Assembly (NCBI RefSeq): GCF_041902845.1
Contig: NZ_CP159486.1
Coordinates: forward strand, 868,001-932,000
Source: Limibacterium fermenti
GTDB taxonomy: Bacteria; Bacteroidota; Bacteroidia; Bacteroidales; Dysgonomonadaceae
DNA length: 64,000 nucleotides
Direction: 5' to 3'
A program made the translations under genes and the position numbers. The notes beneath the pieces were generated by a model. The model was not told where the DNA came from. It searched no databases and worked only from the letters and a program-made list of their open reading frames with translations. How positions within the stretch are numbered: the stretch's first letter is position 1; every line of letters begins with the position of its first letter. This document shows positions 15,965-25,166 of this stretch, piece after piece.

Positions 15965-15972
15965 TATCTTTG
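15965..15972 (+). promoter_or_regulatory. -7 element of the metG promoter
   Basis: TATCTTTG lies 19 bases before the metG ATG. No good TTTG box is seen 19-21 bases upstream, so only the -7 half of the consensus supports it. Confidence 0.45.
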
Positions 15973-15991
15973 CGCGTTATTTTATTAAAAC

Positions 15992-18034
15992 ATGGCAAAA
16001 CAATTTAAACGCACTCTTATCACCTCGGCATTGCCTTACGCAAACGGCCCGATACATATCGGACACATGGCAGGAGTATATATTCCGGCGGATATTTACG
16101 CTCGTTATTTACGCTTAAAAGGGGAAGAAGTCATTTTTATCGGCGGCTCCGACGAACATGGAGTGCCTATCACCATCCGGGCGCGCCGCGAAGGCGTTAC
16201 CCCGCAGGATATCGTAGACCGTTATCATTCGCTCATCAAGAAATCGTTTGAGGACTTCGGTATCGCATTCGATATCTATTCGCGTACCACATCCGAAATC
16301 CATCGTCAAACGACGACTGAGTTTTTCCGGACTCTCTATGATAAAGGTGAATTTATCGAACAGGAGAGCGAACAATTTTACGATCCGGAAGCCGAACAGT
16401 TCCTTGCCGACCGTTATATCACGGGAACCTGCCCGCATTGCGGAAACCCCAATGCGTACGGCGACCAATGCGAGTCTTGCGGTACATCGCTTAGCCCTAC
16501 CGAACTCATCCATCCGAAATCGGCTCTCAGCGGAAGCACTCCCATCATGCGCAAAACCAAGCATTGGTACTTGCCGCTCGATAAGCATGAGGAATGGCTG
16601 CGCAAGTGGATATTGGAAGATCATACCGAATGGAAGTCGAATGTTTACGGACAATGCAAATCGTGGCTCGACCTCGGGCTGCAACCGCGAGCCGTAAGCC
16701 GCGACCTCGACTGGGGAATTCCCGTGCCCGTGAAAGGCGCCGAAGGTAAAGTGCTGTATGTATGGTTCGACGCTCCCATCGGTTATATTTCCAATACGCG
16801 CGAGTTATTGCCCGACACGTGGGAAAAGTGGTGGAAGGATCCGGAAACGAAACTCATCCACTTTATCGGAAAAGACAATATCGTTTTCCACTGCATTGTA
16901 TTTCCTGCTATGTTGAAAGCCGAAGGGTCGTTTATCCTTCCGGAGAATGTACCCGCCAACGAGTTCCTGAATCTCGAAGGCGACAAGATATCGACCTCCC
17001 GCAATTGGGCGGTGTGGTTGCATGAGTATCTGCAAGACTTCCCCGGCAAGCAGGATGTCTTGCGTTACGTGTTGACGGTGAATGCGCCCGAAACAAAAGA
17101 TAACGACTTTACGTGGCGTGATTTCCAGGCCCGCAACAACAATGAATTGGTCGCCATCTTCGGAAACTTCATCAACCGGACATTGACGCTCACCCATAAG
17201 CATTTCGAAGGGCAGGTGCCGGCGCGCGGCGAACTCACCGACTACGACCGCCAAACGCTCGAAGACATTGCGGGGATCAAGGAACGGGTGGAAGGCCATC
17301 TCGACCGCTTCCATTTCCGCGATGCGGTGAAGGAGGCGATGAATCTGGCGCGTGCCGGCAATAAGTATCTTGCCGATACGGAGCCTTGGAAAACGATAAA
17401 GACCGATCGCGAACGCACGGCGACCATCCTCAATCTATCCTTGCAAATATCGGCCAATCTGGCCATCGTGTTCGAGCCTTTCCTGCCGTTCTCGGCTAAA
17501 AAGCTCTCTCATCTGCTGAATAAAGAGGGCTTGTCGTGGTCGCAACTGGGCGATTTCGATCTTCTTTCCGACGGGCATGAACTGAGAAAGCCCGAACTGC
17601 TCTTTGAGAAAATCGAAGACGAAGCGATTGAGAGACAAATTCAGAAACTCCTTGACACGAAGAAGACCAACGAGGAGCACCAACACACGGCGACTCCGGT
17701 CAAAGAGAATATACCTTTTGACGTATTCGAAAAAATAGATATCCGTGTGGGAACCGTCCTCGAATGCGAGAAAGTGCCTAAAGCCGATAAACTGCTCCGC
17801 TTCCTGTTGGACGACGGCTTGCAGAAACGCACCATCCTGTCGGGGATTTCCAAATGGTATCCGCAACCGCAAGAGTTGGTCGGAAAACAAGTTTGTTTTA
17901 TCGCGAACCTCGAGCCCCGTAAATTGCGCGGCATGCTCTCCGAAGGGATGATTCTCTCGGCCGAAAACGCCGATGGGTCGCTCTCTTTAATCGAGCCGTC
18001 GGTGAATGTGGTGCCGGGAAGCGAAGTCAAATAA
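15992..18034 (+). CDS. metG: Methionyl-tRNA synthetase with C-terminal EMAP/Trbp111 domain
   Basis: A 680-residue class I synthetase that charges tRNA-Met. Motifs: HIGH-type ANGPIHIGH near residue 18, a zinc knuckle CPHCG...CESCG (about residues 146-162), tryptophan-rich active-site segments, and the KMSKS-type loop DKISTSRNW. The last roughly 110 residues (from about 578, FEKIDIRVGTVLECEKV) form the tRNA-binding OB-fold domain. A partial copy of exactly this domain recurs at 19082-19393. Confidence 0.97.
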   Translation: MAKQFKRTLITSALPYANGPIHIGHMAGVYIPADIYARYLRLKGEEVIFIGGSDEHGVPITIRARREGVTPQDIVDRYHSLIKKSFEDFGIAFDIYSRTTSEIHRQTTTEFFRTLYDKGEFIEQESEQFYDPEAEQFLADRYITGTCPHCGNPNAYGDQCESCGTSLSPTELIHPKSALSGSTPIMRKTKHWYLPLDKHEEWLRKWILEDHTEWKSNVYGQCKSWLDLGLQPRAVSRDLDWGIPVPVKGAEGKVLYVWFDAPIGYISNTRELLPDTWEKWWKDPETKLIHFIGKDNIVFHCIVFPAMLKAEGSFILPENVPANEFLNLEGDKISTSRNWAVWLHEYLQDFPGKQDVLRYVLTVNAPETKDNDFTWRDFQARNNNELVAIFGNFINRTLTLTHKHFEGQVPARGELTDYDRQTLEDIAGIKERVEGHLDRFHFRDAVKEAMNLARAGNKYLADTEPWKTIKTDRERTATILNLSLQISANLAIVFEPFLPFSAKKLSHLLNKEGLSWSQLGDFDLLSDGHELRKPELLFEKIEDEAIERQIQKLLDTKKTNEEHQHTATPVKENIPFDVFEKIDIRVGTVLECEKVPKADKLLRFLLDDGLQKRTILSGISKWYPQPQELVGKQVCFIANLEPRKLRGMLSEGMILSAENADGSLSLIEPSVNVVPGSEVK

Positions 18035-18046
18035 GCATCATCTTTT

Positions 18047-18910
18047 ATGAAGATACATCTCGTTACTGTTTTTTGCATTCTTATTATTCAAGCATCCATT
18101 CTTCTTGCACAAGTGTCTGAGGTCAGAGGCTCTATTTCTATTTGCCAAACAGACATTTTTTATTCCAAAAAAGTAAAGGTCAAAAATACTATAGAATATT
18201 ATTTGGAGAATGGTATTATTTACATTCAAGAGTATTATTCGAATGAAAAACTCCAATCGGAAAGTTATTGGGTAAATGACATTATTCCGGTCTATGAAAT
18301 CACATTATATCATCGGGACGGTCGTATAAAGAAAGTCATAGACAAATCCGTCGGGAAGTATGACTTGTGTTATATTTTACAGGCTATCAAAATAAATCCG
18401 AAGTTAAAGCAGAAGAAAGTGTTTATTTCCCTTTCAAGCAATCTGGATGCATCTTCCCGGAAAAAATGGCATGTAACATATGATCTCCAAGCGGATGAGC
18501 ATGGCGAGACTGCCGAAGGCATCGGTTATGATCCGCAAACCGGAATATCTTTCAATGCCCCACATGGGTTTGAAACAATGCCCGACAGGTCAAAAGGCCC
18601 AGACCCTCAACAACGGCCAGGCTATCCGGGAGGGTTTGAAAAAATGACAATCGATTTAAGGAACCGTTTGTCTATCCCCCGGGATTCATTGATAAATGAG
18701 CGGGCTATAGTGACATTTGAAGCAAATACCCAAGGAGTAATAAGTAATGTTCATGTACAAGGGAACATTACCGAGTATATAAAATCGTCAATCCTCCGTG
18801 AAATGAAAAAAATGCCGAATTTAACCCCTTCTGCCAATACAACCGGTTTCGTATTCGGCCAGAAGCCATATACTTTTGCGCTTATTGTGCCTTTGCGGAT
18901 ATTTGAGTAA
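18047..18910 (+). CDS. Secreted protein with TonB-C-like C-terminal domain
   Basis: A 287-residue protein with an N-terminal signal peptide (MKIHLVTVFCILIIQASILLAQ). The last 95 residues resemble the TonB C-terminal domain of Bacteroidetes (PGGFEKMTIDLRNRL, IVTFEANTQGVISNVHVQGN, ILREMKKMPNLTPS). No proline-rich spacer or membrane anchor is visible, so it is not a classic TonB. The middle is unassigned. It sits between the two metG 3' copies, in a rearranged zone, and starts 12 bases after metG. Confidence 0.6.
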   Translation: MKIHLVTVFCILIIQASILLAQVSEVRGSISICQTDIFYSKKVKVKNTIEYYLENGIIYIQEYYSNEKLQSESYWVNDIIPVYEITLYHRDGRIKKVIDKSVGKYDLCYILQAIKINPKLKQKKVFISLSSNLDASSRKKWHVTYDLQADEHGETAEGIGYDPQTGISFNAPHGFETMPDRSKGPDPQQRPGYPGGFEKMTIDLRNRLSIPRDSLINERAIVTFEANTQGVISNVHVQGNITEYIKSSILREMKKMPNLTPSANTTGFVFGQKPYTFALIVPLRIFE

Positions 18911-18920
18911 AATCAATCTA

Positions 18921-19081
18921 CTTCTGCGACAAATTTTCCTTTTCCGTTTTTCCCGCATTTTGTGGCTAAGCACTTCCATAAACTCTTTGTACGGAAGAAA
19001 AGTTTCCTCTTCGGTCATATCATACTTGGCTGAACAAATGTAATCGTCGAAGGTAAATTCGAATGCATAATATTCATTGAT
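18921..19081 (-). pseudogene. Truncated copy of the 3' end of the 270-residue hypothetical gene
   Basis: The minus strand encodes EYYAFEFTFDDYICSAKYDM and FLPYKEFMEVLSHK, nearly the same as the C-terminus of the intact gene at 20125-20937 (EYYQFEFTFDHYICAAKYDM, FLPYKEFMEVLSRK). The homologous stop codon is missing and the frame is not bounded by its own start. The segment ends abruptly at about 19081, where it meets a copy of the metG 3' end. It is a relic, not a functional gene. Confidence 0.85.
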
Positions 19082-19393
19082 GTATTCGAAAAGATCGATA
19101 TCCGTGTGGGAACCGTCCTCGAATGCGAGAAAGTGCCCAAAGCCGATAAGCTTCTCCGCTTTTTGCTGGACGACGGCTTGCAGAAACGCACCATCTTGTC
19201 GGGGATTTCCAAATGGTATCCGCAACCGCAAGAGTTGGTCGGAAAACAAGTTTGTTTTATCGCGAACCTCGAGCCCCGTAAACTGCGCGGCATCCTCTCC
19301 GAAGGGATGATTCTCTCGGCCGAAAATGTCGACGGATCGCTCTCCTTAATCGAGCCGTCGGTGAATGTGGCGCCGGGAAGCGAAGTCAAATAA
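19082..19393 (+). pseudogene. Duplicated 3' end of metG (tRNA-binding domain fragment)
   Basis: These 312 bases align without gaps to the last 312 bases of metG (17723-18034), including the stop codon; an ATG-initiated frame from 19106 would give 95 residues. Few residues differ (for example M to I, A to V and V to A near the end), while many differences are synonymous. It could be a relic of a second metG copy or, less likely, a stand-alone Trbp111-like protein. No promoter is visible, because it begins at a recombination junction. Confidence 0.85.
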
Positions 19394-19495
19394 ACCTTCT
19401 TTTAAATTTCTGTTTGGTTATTTTAAGAATTTGTTGCGTCACATTTTTGTAGCTGCATCATCTTATACATGTATTTACATTAAAAAACTACACTT

Positions 19496-20062
19496 ATGAA
19501 AAGAACAGGGATTTTGTTAGTCGTGTTGGCCGTTAGTTTGGCTGCCTTTCCGCAGAAGAGCCGGAAAAGAGTGGTACTGGAATGGGGCGGAGATAAAGAA
19601 TACGCAAAGCTGAACGAAGTAAAGCTTAATTTGGTAACCACTATCTTCGGGGCTTATCCCGAAATATCGTACGAGCGCATTTTGGATAGTGATATCAGTG
19701 TGGGAGTTGCGGCCGGGATTGGCTTTGATGAGGATCTGTACGACATGCGTTTTGCCCTTACGCCGCATTTCCGTTGGTTTTTCGGCGGAGCGTATAAATC
19801 TCTTGAAAAAATCGGTTCGGGATTCTTTATCGAAGCCAATGGAGCCGTATTTTCGAGAGAGTATGATGATTCTGATTACAACAGCGATGTGTGGAACAAC
19901 ACGACTGATACCAAAACAGGCGCCGGTTTGGGATTGGCTATCGGTTGGAAGTATCTTTCGAAGAACAATTGGGTCGGCGAAGTATTTTTAGGCGCCGGCC
20001 GTGACTTTGTGAATGATGGGGCTTATCCCCGAACGGGAATTACCATCGGCAAACGATTTTAA
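19496..20062 (+). CDS. Small outer-membrane beta-barrel-like secreted protein
   Basis: A 188-residue protein with signal peptide (MKRTGILLVVLAVSLAAFPQ). It has alternating aromatic/hydrophobic strands such as FGAYPEISYERIL, FALTPHFRWFFGG, GSGFFIEANGAVFSRE and GAGLGLAIGWKYL, and a terminal GITIGKRF strand ending in Phe. This is the pattern of a small porin-like barrel (DUF3575-like). No specific function is recognisable. A strong terminator follows. Confidence 0.65.
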   Translation: MKRTGILLVVLAVSLAAFPQKSRKRVVLEWGGDKEYAKLNEVKLNLVTTIFGAYPEISYERILDSDISVGVAAGIGFDEDLYDMRFALTPHFRWFFGGAYKSLEKIGSGFFIEANGAVFSREYDDSDYNSDVWNNTTDTKTGAGLGLAIGWKYLSKNNWVGEVFLGAGRDFVNDGAYPRTGITIGKRF

Positions 20063-20072
20063 CAGAATAAGG

Positions 20073-20106
20073 AGGGTATCGCTTGAAGCGATACCCTTAT
20101 ATTATT
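20073..20106 (+). terminator. Rho-independent terminator
   Basis: GGGTATCGCTTGAAGCGATACCC is a perfect 10-bp hairpin followed by TTATATTATT. It lies between convergent genes and can serve the barrel gene, possibly both. Confidence 0.8.
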
Positions 20107-20124
20107 GTTCTTGGCAAGATTTTC

Positions 20125-20937
20125 TTACATCTGCGATAGCTTTTTCTTTTCCATCTTTTCCCCTACTTTGCGGCTAAGCACTTCCATGAACTCTTTATAC
20201 GGAAGGAATGTTTCCTCTTCCGTCATATCATACTTGGCTGCACAAATATAATGGTCGAAAGTAAATTCGAACTGGTAATATTCGTTGATAAGAAGGCTGT
20301 AAAAGACCACCCATGTCTCCTTGTCGAAATCGCCAAGAGAAGGATAATATTGGACCAAGACATTGACCAACATATCGGTAAACATTTTCTTCCGGCCATA
20401 TTTCCAATCAAATGCTTTTTTTTCTTCCCGGTAACTCTCTTCTTCCAATTGTTGCCTCTGTTCGGAAGTCAACCACGGAGCGCTTTTTTCATAATCGAAC
20501 GGATAAGGAGTAAACGTGCCTCGTTCATCGAAACTTTTTTCCATCTTATCGAAATTCTCATATACTTCGCGCAGGTTATAGCCGTATTTCAAGTGCATGA
20601 GCAGTTGGAAAAAAAACATCAAAAACGTATCGCCCACCCGATAAAAATCGGCATCCATCCTTTCCAGTATGCGGGGACGGACCAGCCGGTTCATCACCGG
20701 ATACAGAGTGTACAACACACGCCGCGCCTCCCGCCGGTAATCCTGCATCGCTTTTTTGTATACATTATAATAGAACGGATACATGTCCGTATCCGGCCAG
20801 CATTCCCATTTTCCTTTTTCTTTCAACAAAAAACCGGTATGGTTATCGTACCAATCGTCATAATCCGACCGTACATATTCGTACAGTTCATCATCATCAT
20901 CATCATCATCAAATAAATCCTCTAAATCGTCTAACAT
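20125..20937 (-). CDS. Hypothetical acidic protein (270 residues)
   Basis: No family recognised. The protein begins with a highly acidic N-terminus (MLDDLEDLF followed by seven Asp) encoded by a GAT run. It continues with aromatic-rich helical sequence, including DWYDNHTGF, REARRVLYTLYPVMNRL and FTFDHYICAAKYDM. No signal peptide or membrane segment. The C-terminal third has a broken second copy at 18921-19081, evidence for an old duplication of this region. Confidence 0.6.
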   Translation of the reverse strand: MLDDLEDLFDDDDDDDELYEYVRSDYDDWYDNHTGFLLKEKGKWECWPDTDMYPFYYNVYKKAMQDYRREARRVLYTLYPVMNRLVRPRILERMDADFYRVGDTFLMFFFQLLMHLKYGYNLREVYENFDKMEKSFDERGTFTPYPFDYEKSAPWLTSEQRQQLEEESYREEKKAFDWKYGRKKMFTDMLVNVLVQYYPSLGDFDKETWVVFYSLLINEYYQFEFTFDHYICAAKYDMTEEETFLPYKEFMEVLSRKVGEKMEKKKLSQM

Positions 20938-21069
20938 TCTTTTATGCCGTTAAAAATTTGACTTATCACCAGCGCCGTTTGAAGAAACGCGCCTTTGCAA
21001 AAAGCAAATCCATCCCGAATGAGGTCGGAATGGATTTCGCTAATTACTGTCTCCTCCGGAAATAAAAAA

Positions 21070-21402
21070 TCAATGTTTATCTTCTATTCCGAATTCTTTC
21101 CACTGAGCTTCCGGAAATTCCAGCTTCACCACCTTTTTGGCTTCACCGTACTTATCCTGAAGTTCATCCGTTTTAGCTTCTAACGCATCGGTTTGGACTT
21201 TTAAATCCGCTTTCAACTTCTCCTGCAAATCATTCGCTGCGATAGATTCACTGGTTAAACCGTCGAATCCGGTGATGAAAGCTTCATCGATACCGCGTTT
21301 TGCTACACGCTCTGTGTTATTTTTCAAGCCGGCACTCATAACCTGAGCTTTAGAAATAACATCTGCGTAACTCGAGTTTCTTTTTCTTTTCCCCATGGGC
21401 AT
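21070..21402 (-). CDS. Hypothetical helical protein (110 residues)
   Basis: Not recognised. A lysine-rich N-terminus (MPMGKRKRNSSYADVIS) is followed by a charged, probably helical/coiled-coil region (LQEKLKADLKVQTDALEAKTDELQ) and an acidic end. No signal peptide. A second start at the third codon is possible. Codon use is like its neighbours, so it may be real, but support is modest. Confidence 0.5.
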   Translation of the reverse strand: MPMGKRKRNSSYADVISKAQVMSAGLKNNTERVAKRGIDEAFITGFDGLTSESIAANDLQEKLKADLKVQTDALEAKTDELQDKYGEAKKVVKLEFPEAQWKEFGIEDKH

Positions 21403-21589
21403 TTTATTTTAATTAATAATTGAAACATGGGGGATAGCACAAGGTGTATATCAGGTTGGTTATCCCTCGTTATGATAAAGATACTATACTTGCCGTTCGT
21501 CATTCTTGCGAATGTTTTTATCAAAAGACCGTTCCTGCACTCCTTTCCGACTGTTGAGCAAACCGTGCGCCATGTTGAGCAAGGCCCGC

Positions 21590-21750
21590 TCATGATGAAG
21601 TAACTTGTGCGCAATGTGGAGCGGAACGTGCGCAATATTGAGCGCTTCCTGCTCAACGTTGAGCGAAGAATGCGCGACATTGAGCAACCCTTGCGCAACA
21701 TTGAGCAACTCTTGCGCGACATTGAGCGCCTTTTGCTCATGATGAAAGGC
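21590..21750. repeat. 21-bp minisatellite with CATTGAGC core
   Basis: About seven to eight degenerate 21-base units (core ACATTGAGCAACTCTTGCGC) run through here. Because 21 is a multiple of 3, open frames appear on both strands encoding heptads (plus strand NIEQLLRDIE-like; minus strand LLNVAQE-like). I see no start context favouring either, so I call a repeat and not a gene. The surrounding 21403-22061 gap otherwise holds only a TAAGTTTG -7 element at 21987-21994 before the next gene. Confidence 0.75.
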
Positions 21751-22061
21751 ACCGGGCATAAAGACATTTTCAGGATGCTTCAGAGCCATACATCTGTTGT
21801 AAAAGAACGATGTAGAGGCAAAATTATGTATTATTTCGGACAAAAGCAATAAAAAACATTTTTTTTATTACCATGTCTGTCGGTAAAGTTTCAAAAAAGC
21901 TTTATACATGGGATGTAGTAGAATGTTTTTATATCGGTAAAGGTGAAAAAATGTCGTGTCGGTTCCCACATATCGGTTATTTTGCGTAAGTTTGCAGTCC
22001 CGGCTGTCAGACGGCCGGCTTCAAAGAAAACAAGTACGGAGCAAACCCAATAACACGCGAA

Positions 22062-24566
22062 ATGAAAAATTCCGACTCATTCAAAAAATTCCTTCCCGAT
22101 CTGATCGTTATCGGGACTTTCATTCTGGTTTCATTTATCTACTTCGCTCCTGCCGTCATGGACGGACGGGTGATTAATCAAAACGACTCGCTGGCCGCCA
22201 TCGGGCAAGGGCAGGAGCAACGCGACTACATGTCGCGCCACGACGGCGAACGCTCGCGCTGGAACCTCTCGATGTTCGGCGGCATGCCTACCTATCAGAT
22301 GAGTCCCACGTACGATTCGACTCATCCGCAGGATCTGCTGAAAAAAGCCTATTCGCTGTTCCTTCCCAATTATGTGGGATTGGTATTCATCATGCTGCTC
22401 GGTTTTTACATCTTGATGCGGGCGCTGAAAGCCTCGCCGTTACTCAGCGCATTGGGTGCCGTGATATGGGCCTTTTCATCATACTTTTTCATCCTTATTG
22501 CCGCCGGGCATATCTGGAAGTTCATTACGCTGGCCTATATTCCGCCCACGATCGCCGGACTCCTCTTCGCCTATCGCGGCCGCTACTGGTTGGGCGGATT
22601 GCTGTTTGCGCTGTTCACGGCTTTTCAGATATCGGCAAACCATATACAGATGAGCTACTACTTCCTGTTCGTCATGCTCTTTATCGTGATTGCCTTTGCC
22701 GTCGACGCGGTGCGCAACCATACGCTGCCGGCGTTTCTTAAGTCTTCGGCCGTGTTGGTCATCGCGGGCCTTCTCGGCGTGATGGCGAATGCGTCGAGCC
22801 TCTATCATACCTACGAATATTCGAAAGAGACCATGCGCGGCAAGTCGGAATTGTCGCATCATGGCGCCGAAAATAAAACCTCGAACGGCCTCGAACGCGA
22901 TTACATCACGGCGTGGAGTTACGGAGTGGGAGAGACCTGGACATTGCTCGTGCCCAATACCAAAGGCGGGGCGTCGGTGCCGTTGGCCGACAATACGAAA
23001 GCGATGGAAAAAGCCCGCCCCGAGTATCGCGAATTGTTTTCGCAGATCGGGCAATATTGGGGCGAGCAACCCGGTACCTCCGGCCCGGTATACGTGGGCG
23101 CTTTTGTATTGATGTTGTTCATATTGGGACTGTTTATCGTGAAGGGCCCTCTGAAATGGGCGTTGCTGGCGGGAACGGTCTTTTCCATCCTGCTCTCGTG
23201 GGGAAAGAATTTTATGGGACCGACCGATTTCTTCATCGATTACGTGCCGATGTATAACAAGTTCCGAGCCGTATCGTCCATATTGGTCGTGGCGGAGTTT
23301 TGCATCCCTCTGTTGGCGGCGCTTGCGCTGAAAGAAATTATTTTGAAGCCGGAGGTGCTGAAAGAAAAGAAAAACGCTCTTTATATCAGCCTCGGACTGA
23401 CGGGCGGCATCGCCCTGTTGTTTGCCGTGGCGCCCAAGCTTTTCTTTTCGTCCTTTGTCTCGACCAGCGAAATGCAGGCCTTGCAGTCGTTACCACCCGA
23501 ACATATTACGGCGGTGATGGATAACCTGACTGCCATCCGCGTGTCGATATTCACCGCCGATGCCTGGCGGAGTGTGTTTGTCGTCCTTATCGGGACGGTG
23601 CTGTTAGCGCTTTTTGCGGGAAAGAAGATCAAAGCCGAATGGGCCGTAGCCGGTATCCTCGTGCTCTGTCTGGTCGATATGTGGAGCGTGAACAAACGTT
23701 ATCTGAACGATAGCGATTTTGTGCCGAAAAGCAATCAACAACAGCTTTTCATCCAATCGCCCACCGACCAGTTCATTCTGCAAGATTCCACCCCGTATTA
23801 CCGGGTGCTGAATACCGCTACCAGTACCTTCAACGATGGTGTAACGCCTTACTATCATAAGACGATCGGCGGATACCATGCGGCGAAACTGCGCCGTTAC
23901 CAGGATCTGATCGATGTGCATCTGAGCAAAGAGATCCCCGAGTTGCAACGGAGCATCATCCAAACGCAAGGCGCTCTTGATTCGGTCGATACCGAACGTT
24001 TTAAAGTATTGAACATGCTCAATACCAAATGGGTGATCATGCCCGCTCAAAACGGGGGGACGCTTCCCGTCGAAAACCCCTATCATCAGGGCAACGCTTG
24101 GTTTGTGGACGGGATTGAGTTCGTAAACAACGCCGATGAAGAAATCGATGCTCTCGGACGCATCGACCTGCACCGGCAGGCTGTCGCCGACAAACAGTTC
24201 GAACCGGTGCTGGCGGGTTTTAACGTAAGCCCGCGCGATTCGCTTTCGACGATCCGGCTCACCGGGTACGATTCCGATTTCGTTACCTACCGGGTCGATG
24301 CGAAAAAAAATGAATTAGCAGTCTTTTCCGAAATTTATTATCCCAAGGGATGGCAGATCACTATCGACGGACAACCGGCCCAAATGCTTCGGGCGAACTA
24401 TACGTTGCGGGCGCTGCCCATCCCGGCCGGCGCACACGAAGTGACGTTCCGTTTCGATCCGCCGAGCATCCGCACGACCGATACCATTGCGTATGCGGCG
24501 CTCTTGGTGATGTTGCTGGCGGCAGGTCTTTTGATCTATCGATCGGTAAAAAAATCGCGTAAATGA
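22062..24566 (+). CDS. YfhO-family large membrane protein
   Basis: An 834-residue polytopic protein with about 12-14 membrane helices. It has YfhO-like features (NQNDSLAAIGQGQEQRDYM, SMFGGMPTYQMS near the start; FYPKGW-like EIYYPKGWQITIDGQPA near the end). A soluble periplasmic region of roughly 200 residues precedes the last helix. YfhO proteins are glycosyltransferase-like (GT-C fold) envelope proteins; the reaction is unknown here. A chimeric gene overlaps its stop codon by ATGA. Confidence 0.88.
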   Translation: MKNSDSFKKFLPDLIVIGTFILVSFIYFAPAVMDGRVINQNDSLAAIGQGQEQRDYMSRHDGERSRWNLSMFGGMPTYQMSPTYDSTHPQDLLKKAYSLFLPNYVGLVFIMLLGFYILMRALKASPLLSALGAVIWAFSSYFFILIAAGHIWKFITLAYIPPTIAGLLFAYRGRYWLGGLLFALFTAFQISANHIQMSYYFLFVMLFIVIAFAVDAVRNHTLPAFLKSSAVLVIAGLLGVMANASSLYHTYEYSKETMRGKSELSHHGAENKTSNGLERDYITAWSYGVGETWTLLVPNTKGGASVPLADNTKAMEKARPEYRELFSQIGQYWGEQPGTSGPVYVGAFVLMLFILGLFIVKGPLKWALLAGTVFSILLSWGKNFMGPTDFFIDYVPMYNKFRAVSSILVVAEFCIPLLAALALKEIILKPEVLKEKKNALYISLGLTGGIALLFAVAPKLFFSSFVSTSEMQALQSLPPEHITAVMDNLTAIRVSIFTADAWRSVFVVLIGTVLLALFAGKKIKAEWAVAGILVLCLVDMWSVNKRYLNDSDFVPKSNQQQLFIQSPTDQFILQDSTPYYRVLNTATSTFNDGVTPYYHKTIGGYHAAKLRRYQDLIDVHLSKEIPELQRSIIQTQGALDSVDTERFKVLNMLNTKWVIMPAQNGGTLPVENPYHQGNAWFVDGIEFVNNADEEIDALGRIDLHRQAVADKQFEPVLAGFNVSPRDSLSTIRLTGYDSDFVTYRVDAKKNELAVFSEIYYPKGWQITIDGQPAQMLRANYTLRALPIPAGAHEVTFRFDPPSIRTTDTIAYAALLVMLLAAGLLIYRSVKKSRK

Positions 24567-25138
24567 ACACACGCTGTCCAATTTGTGGAAACGACACCTT
24601 TCATGAGGAATTTTGCTGTCGCGATCATTTGGTGGGCGGCAAGACTTTCCCGCTGATAAAATGTTCGGAATGCGGCTTTCTTATGACGGATCATCCGCCC
24701 CAAGGAGACGCGCTGAACGCCTATTACAAATTTCGCACAGCGATACTCGAATACGAAGGCGTGTTTCATGAAAAATCGCGTATAGAATCGCACACACGGT
24801 ATGCTGCTTTGAATGTGAATGCAGGGTATTTTCTGTCGCCTATCCCTAAGATACATTTAATTCCATATGTGGGGGTATGCCTTTTTCATGAGAATATCGA
24901 CGGGTATTTCGACTCCGACGGTACTTACGTTTCTTATCCGGGGAATGGTTATCCTCCCGTTCATGTAAGTATCGACGACCGTATCACGACCCCCACGGCA
25001 AATATCGGGCTTCTTGCCGGCTATTATTTGACGAATAGCTTCTTTATTACAGGTGGAATAAAATATATGTGGGATCCGTATGACGGTACCTACAACAGTT
25101 TCCCCTATACTTCTATGGGTATCGGATACCGTTTCTGA
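24563..25138 (+). CDS. Chimeric ORF: methyltransferase zinc-ribbon N-terminus fused to a beta-barrel C-terminus
   Basis: A 191-residue reading frame made of two unrelated parts. Residues 1-57 carry the CPICG...CSECGFLMTD zinc ribbon and the AYYK motif that open Bacteroidetes class I SAM methyltransferases of about 300 residues. The catalytic domain is absent. From about residue 58 the sequence becomes strand-rich (ALNVNAGYFLSPIPKIHLIP, ANIGLLAGYYLTNSFFITGG) and ends MGIGYRF, the C-terminus of an outer-membrane beta-barrel protein. The junction is near 24734. It is best explained by an in-frame deletion joining two neighbouring genes. The product is unlikely to be secreted or to methylate. It overlaps the yfhO-like stop by four bases, as an intact methyltransferase gene probably would have. 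Confidence 0.75.
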   Translation: MNTRCPICGNDTFHEEFCCRDHLVGGKTFPLIKCSECGFLMTDHPPQGDALNAYYKFRTAILEYEGVFHEKSRIESHTRYAALNVNAGYFLSPIPKIHLIPYVGVCLFHENIDGYFDSDGTYVSYPGNGYPPVHVSIDDRITTPTANIGLLAGYYLTNSFFITGGIKYMWDPYDGTYNSFPYTSMGIGYRF

Positions 25139-25166
25139 TTGGTTTATCAAGAAAGACAATTACCCT

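Noticed and set aside
21484..21849. 121-codon minus-strand frame over the 21-bp repeat
   Set aside because: The heptads come from the repeat and an opposing plus-strand frame is equally open.
25080..25166. Upstream ATG extending the GNAT protein by 29 residues
   Set aside because: The extension lies within the preceding chimeric frame and lacks GNAT similarity; 25167 gives the usual family start.
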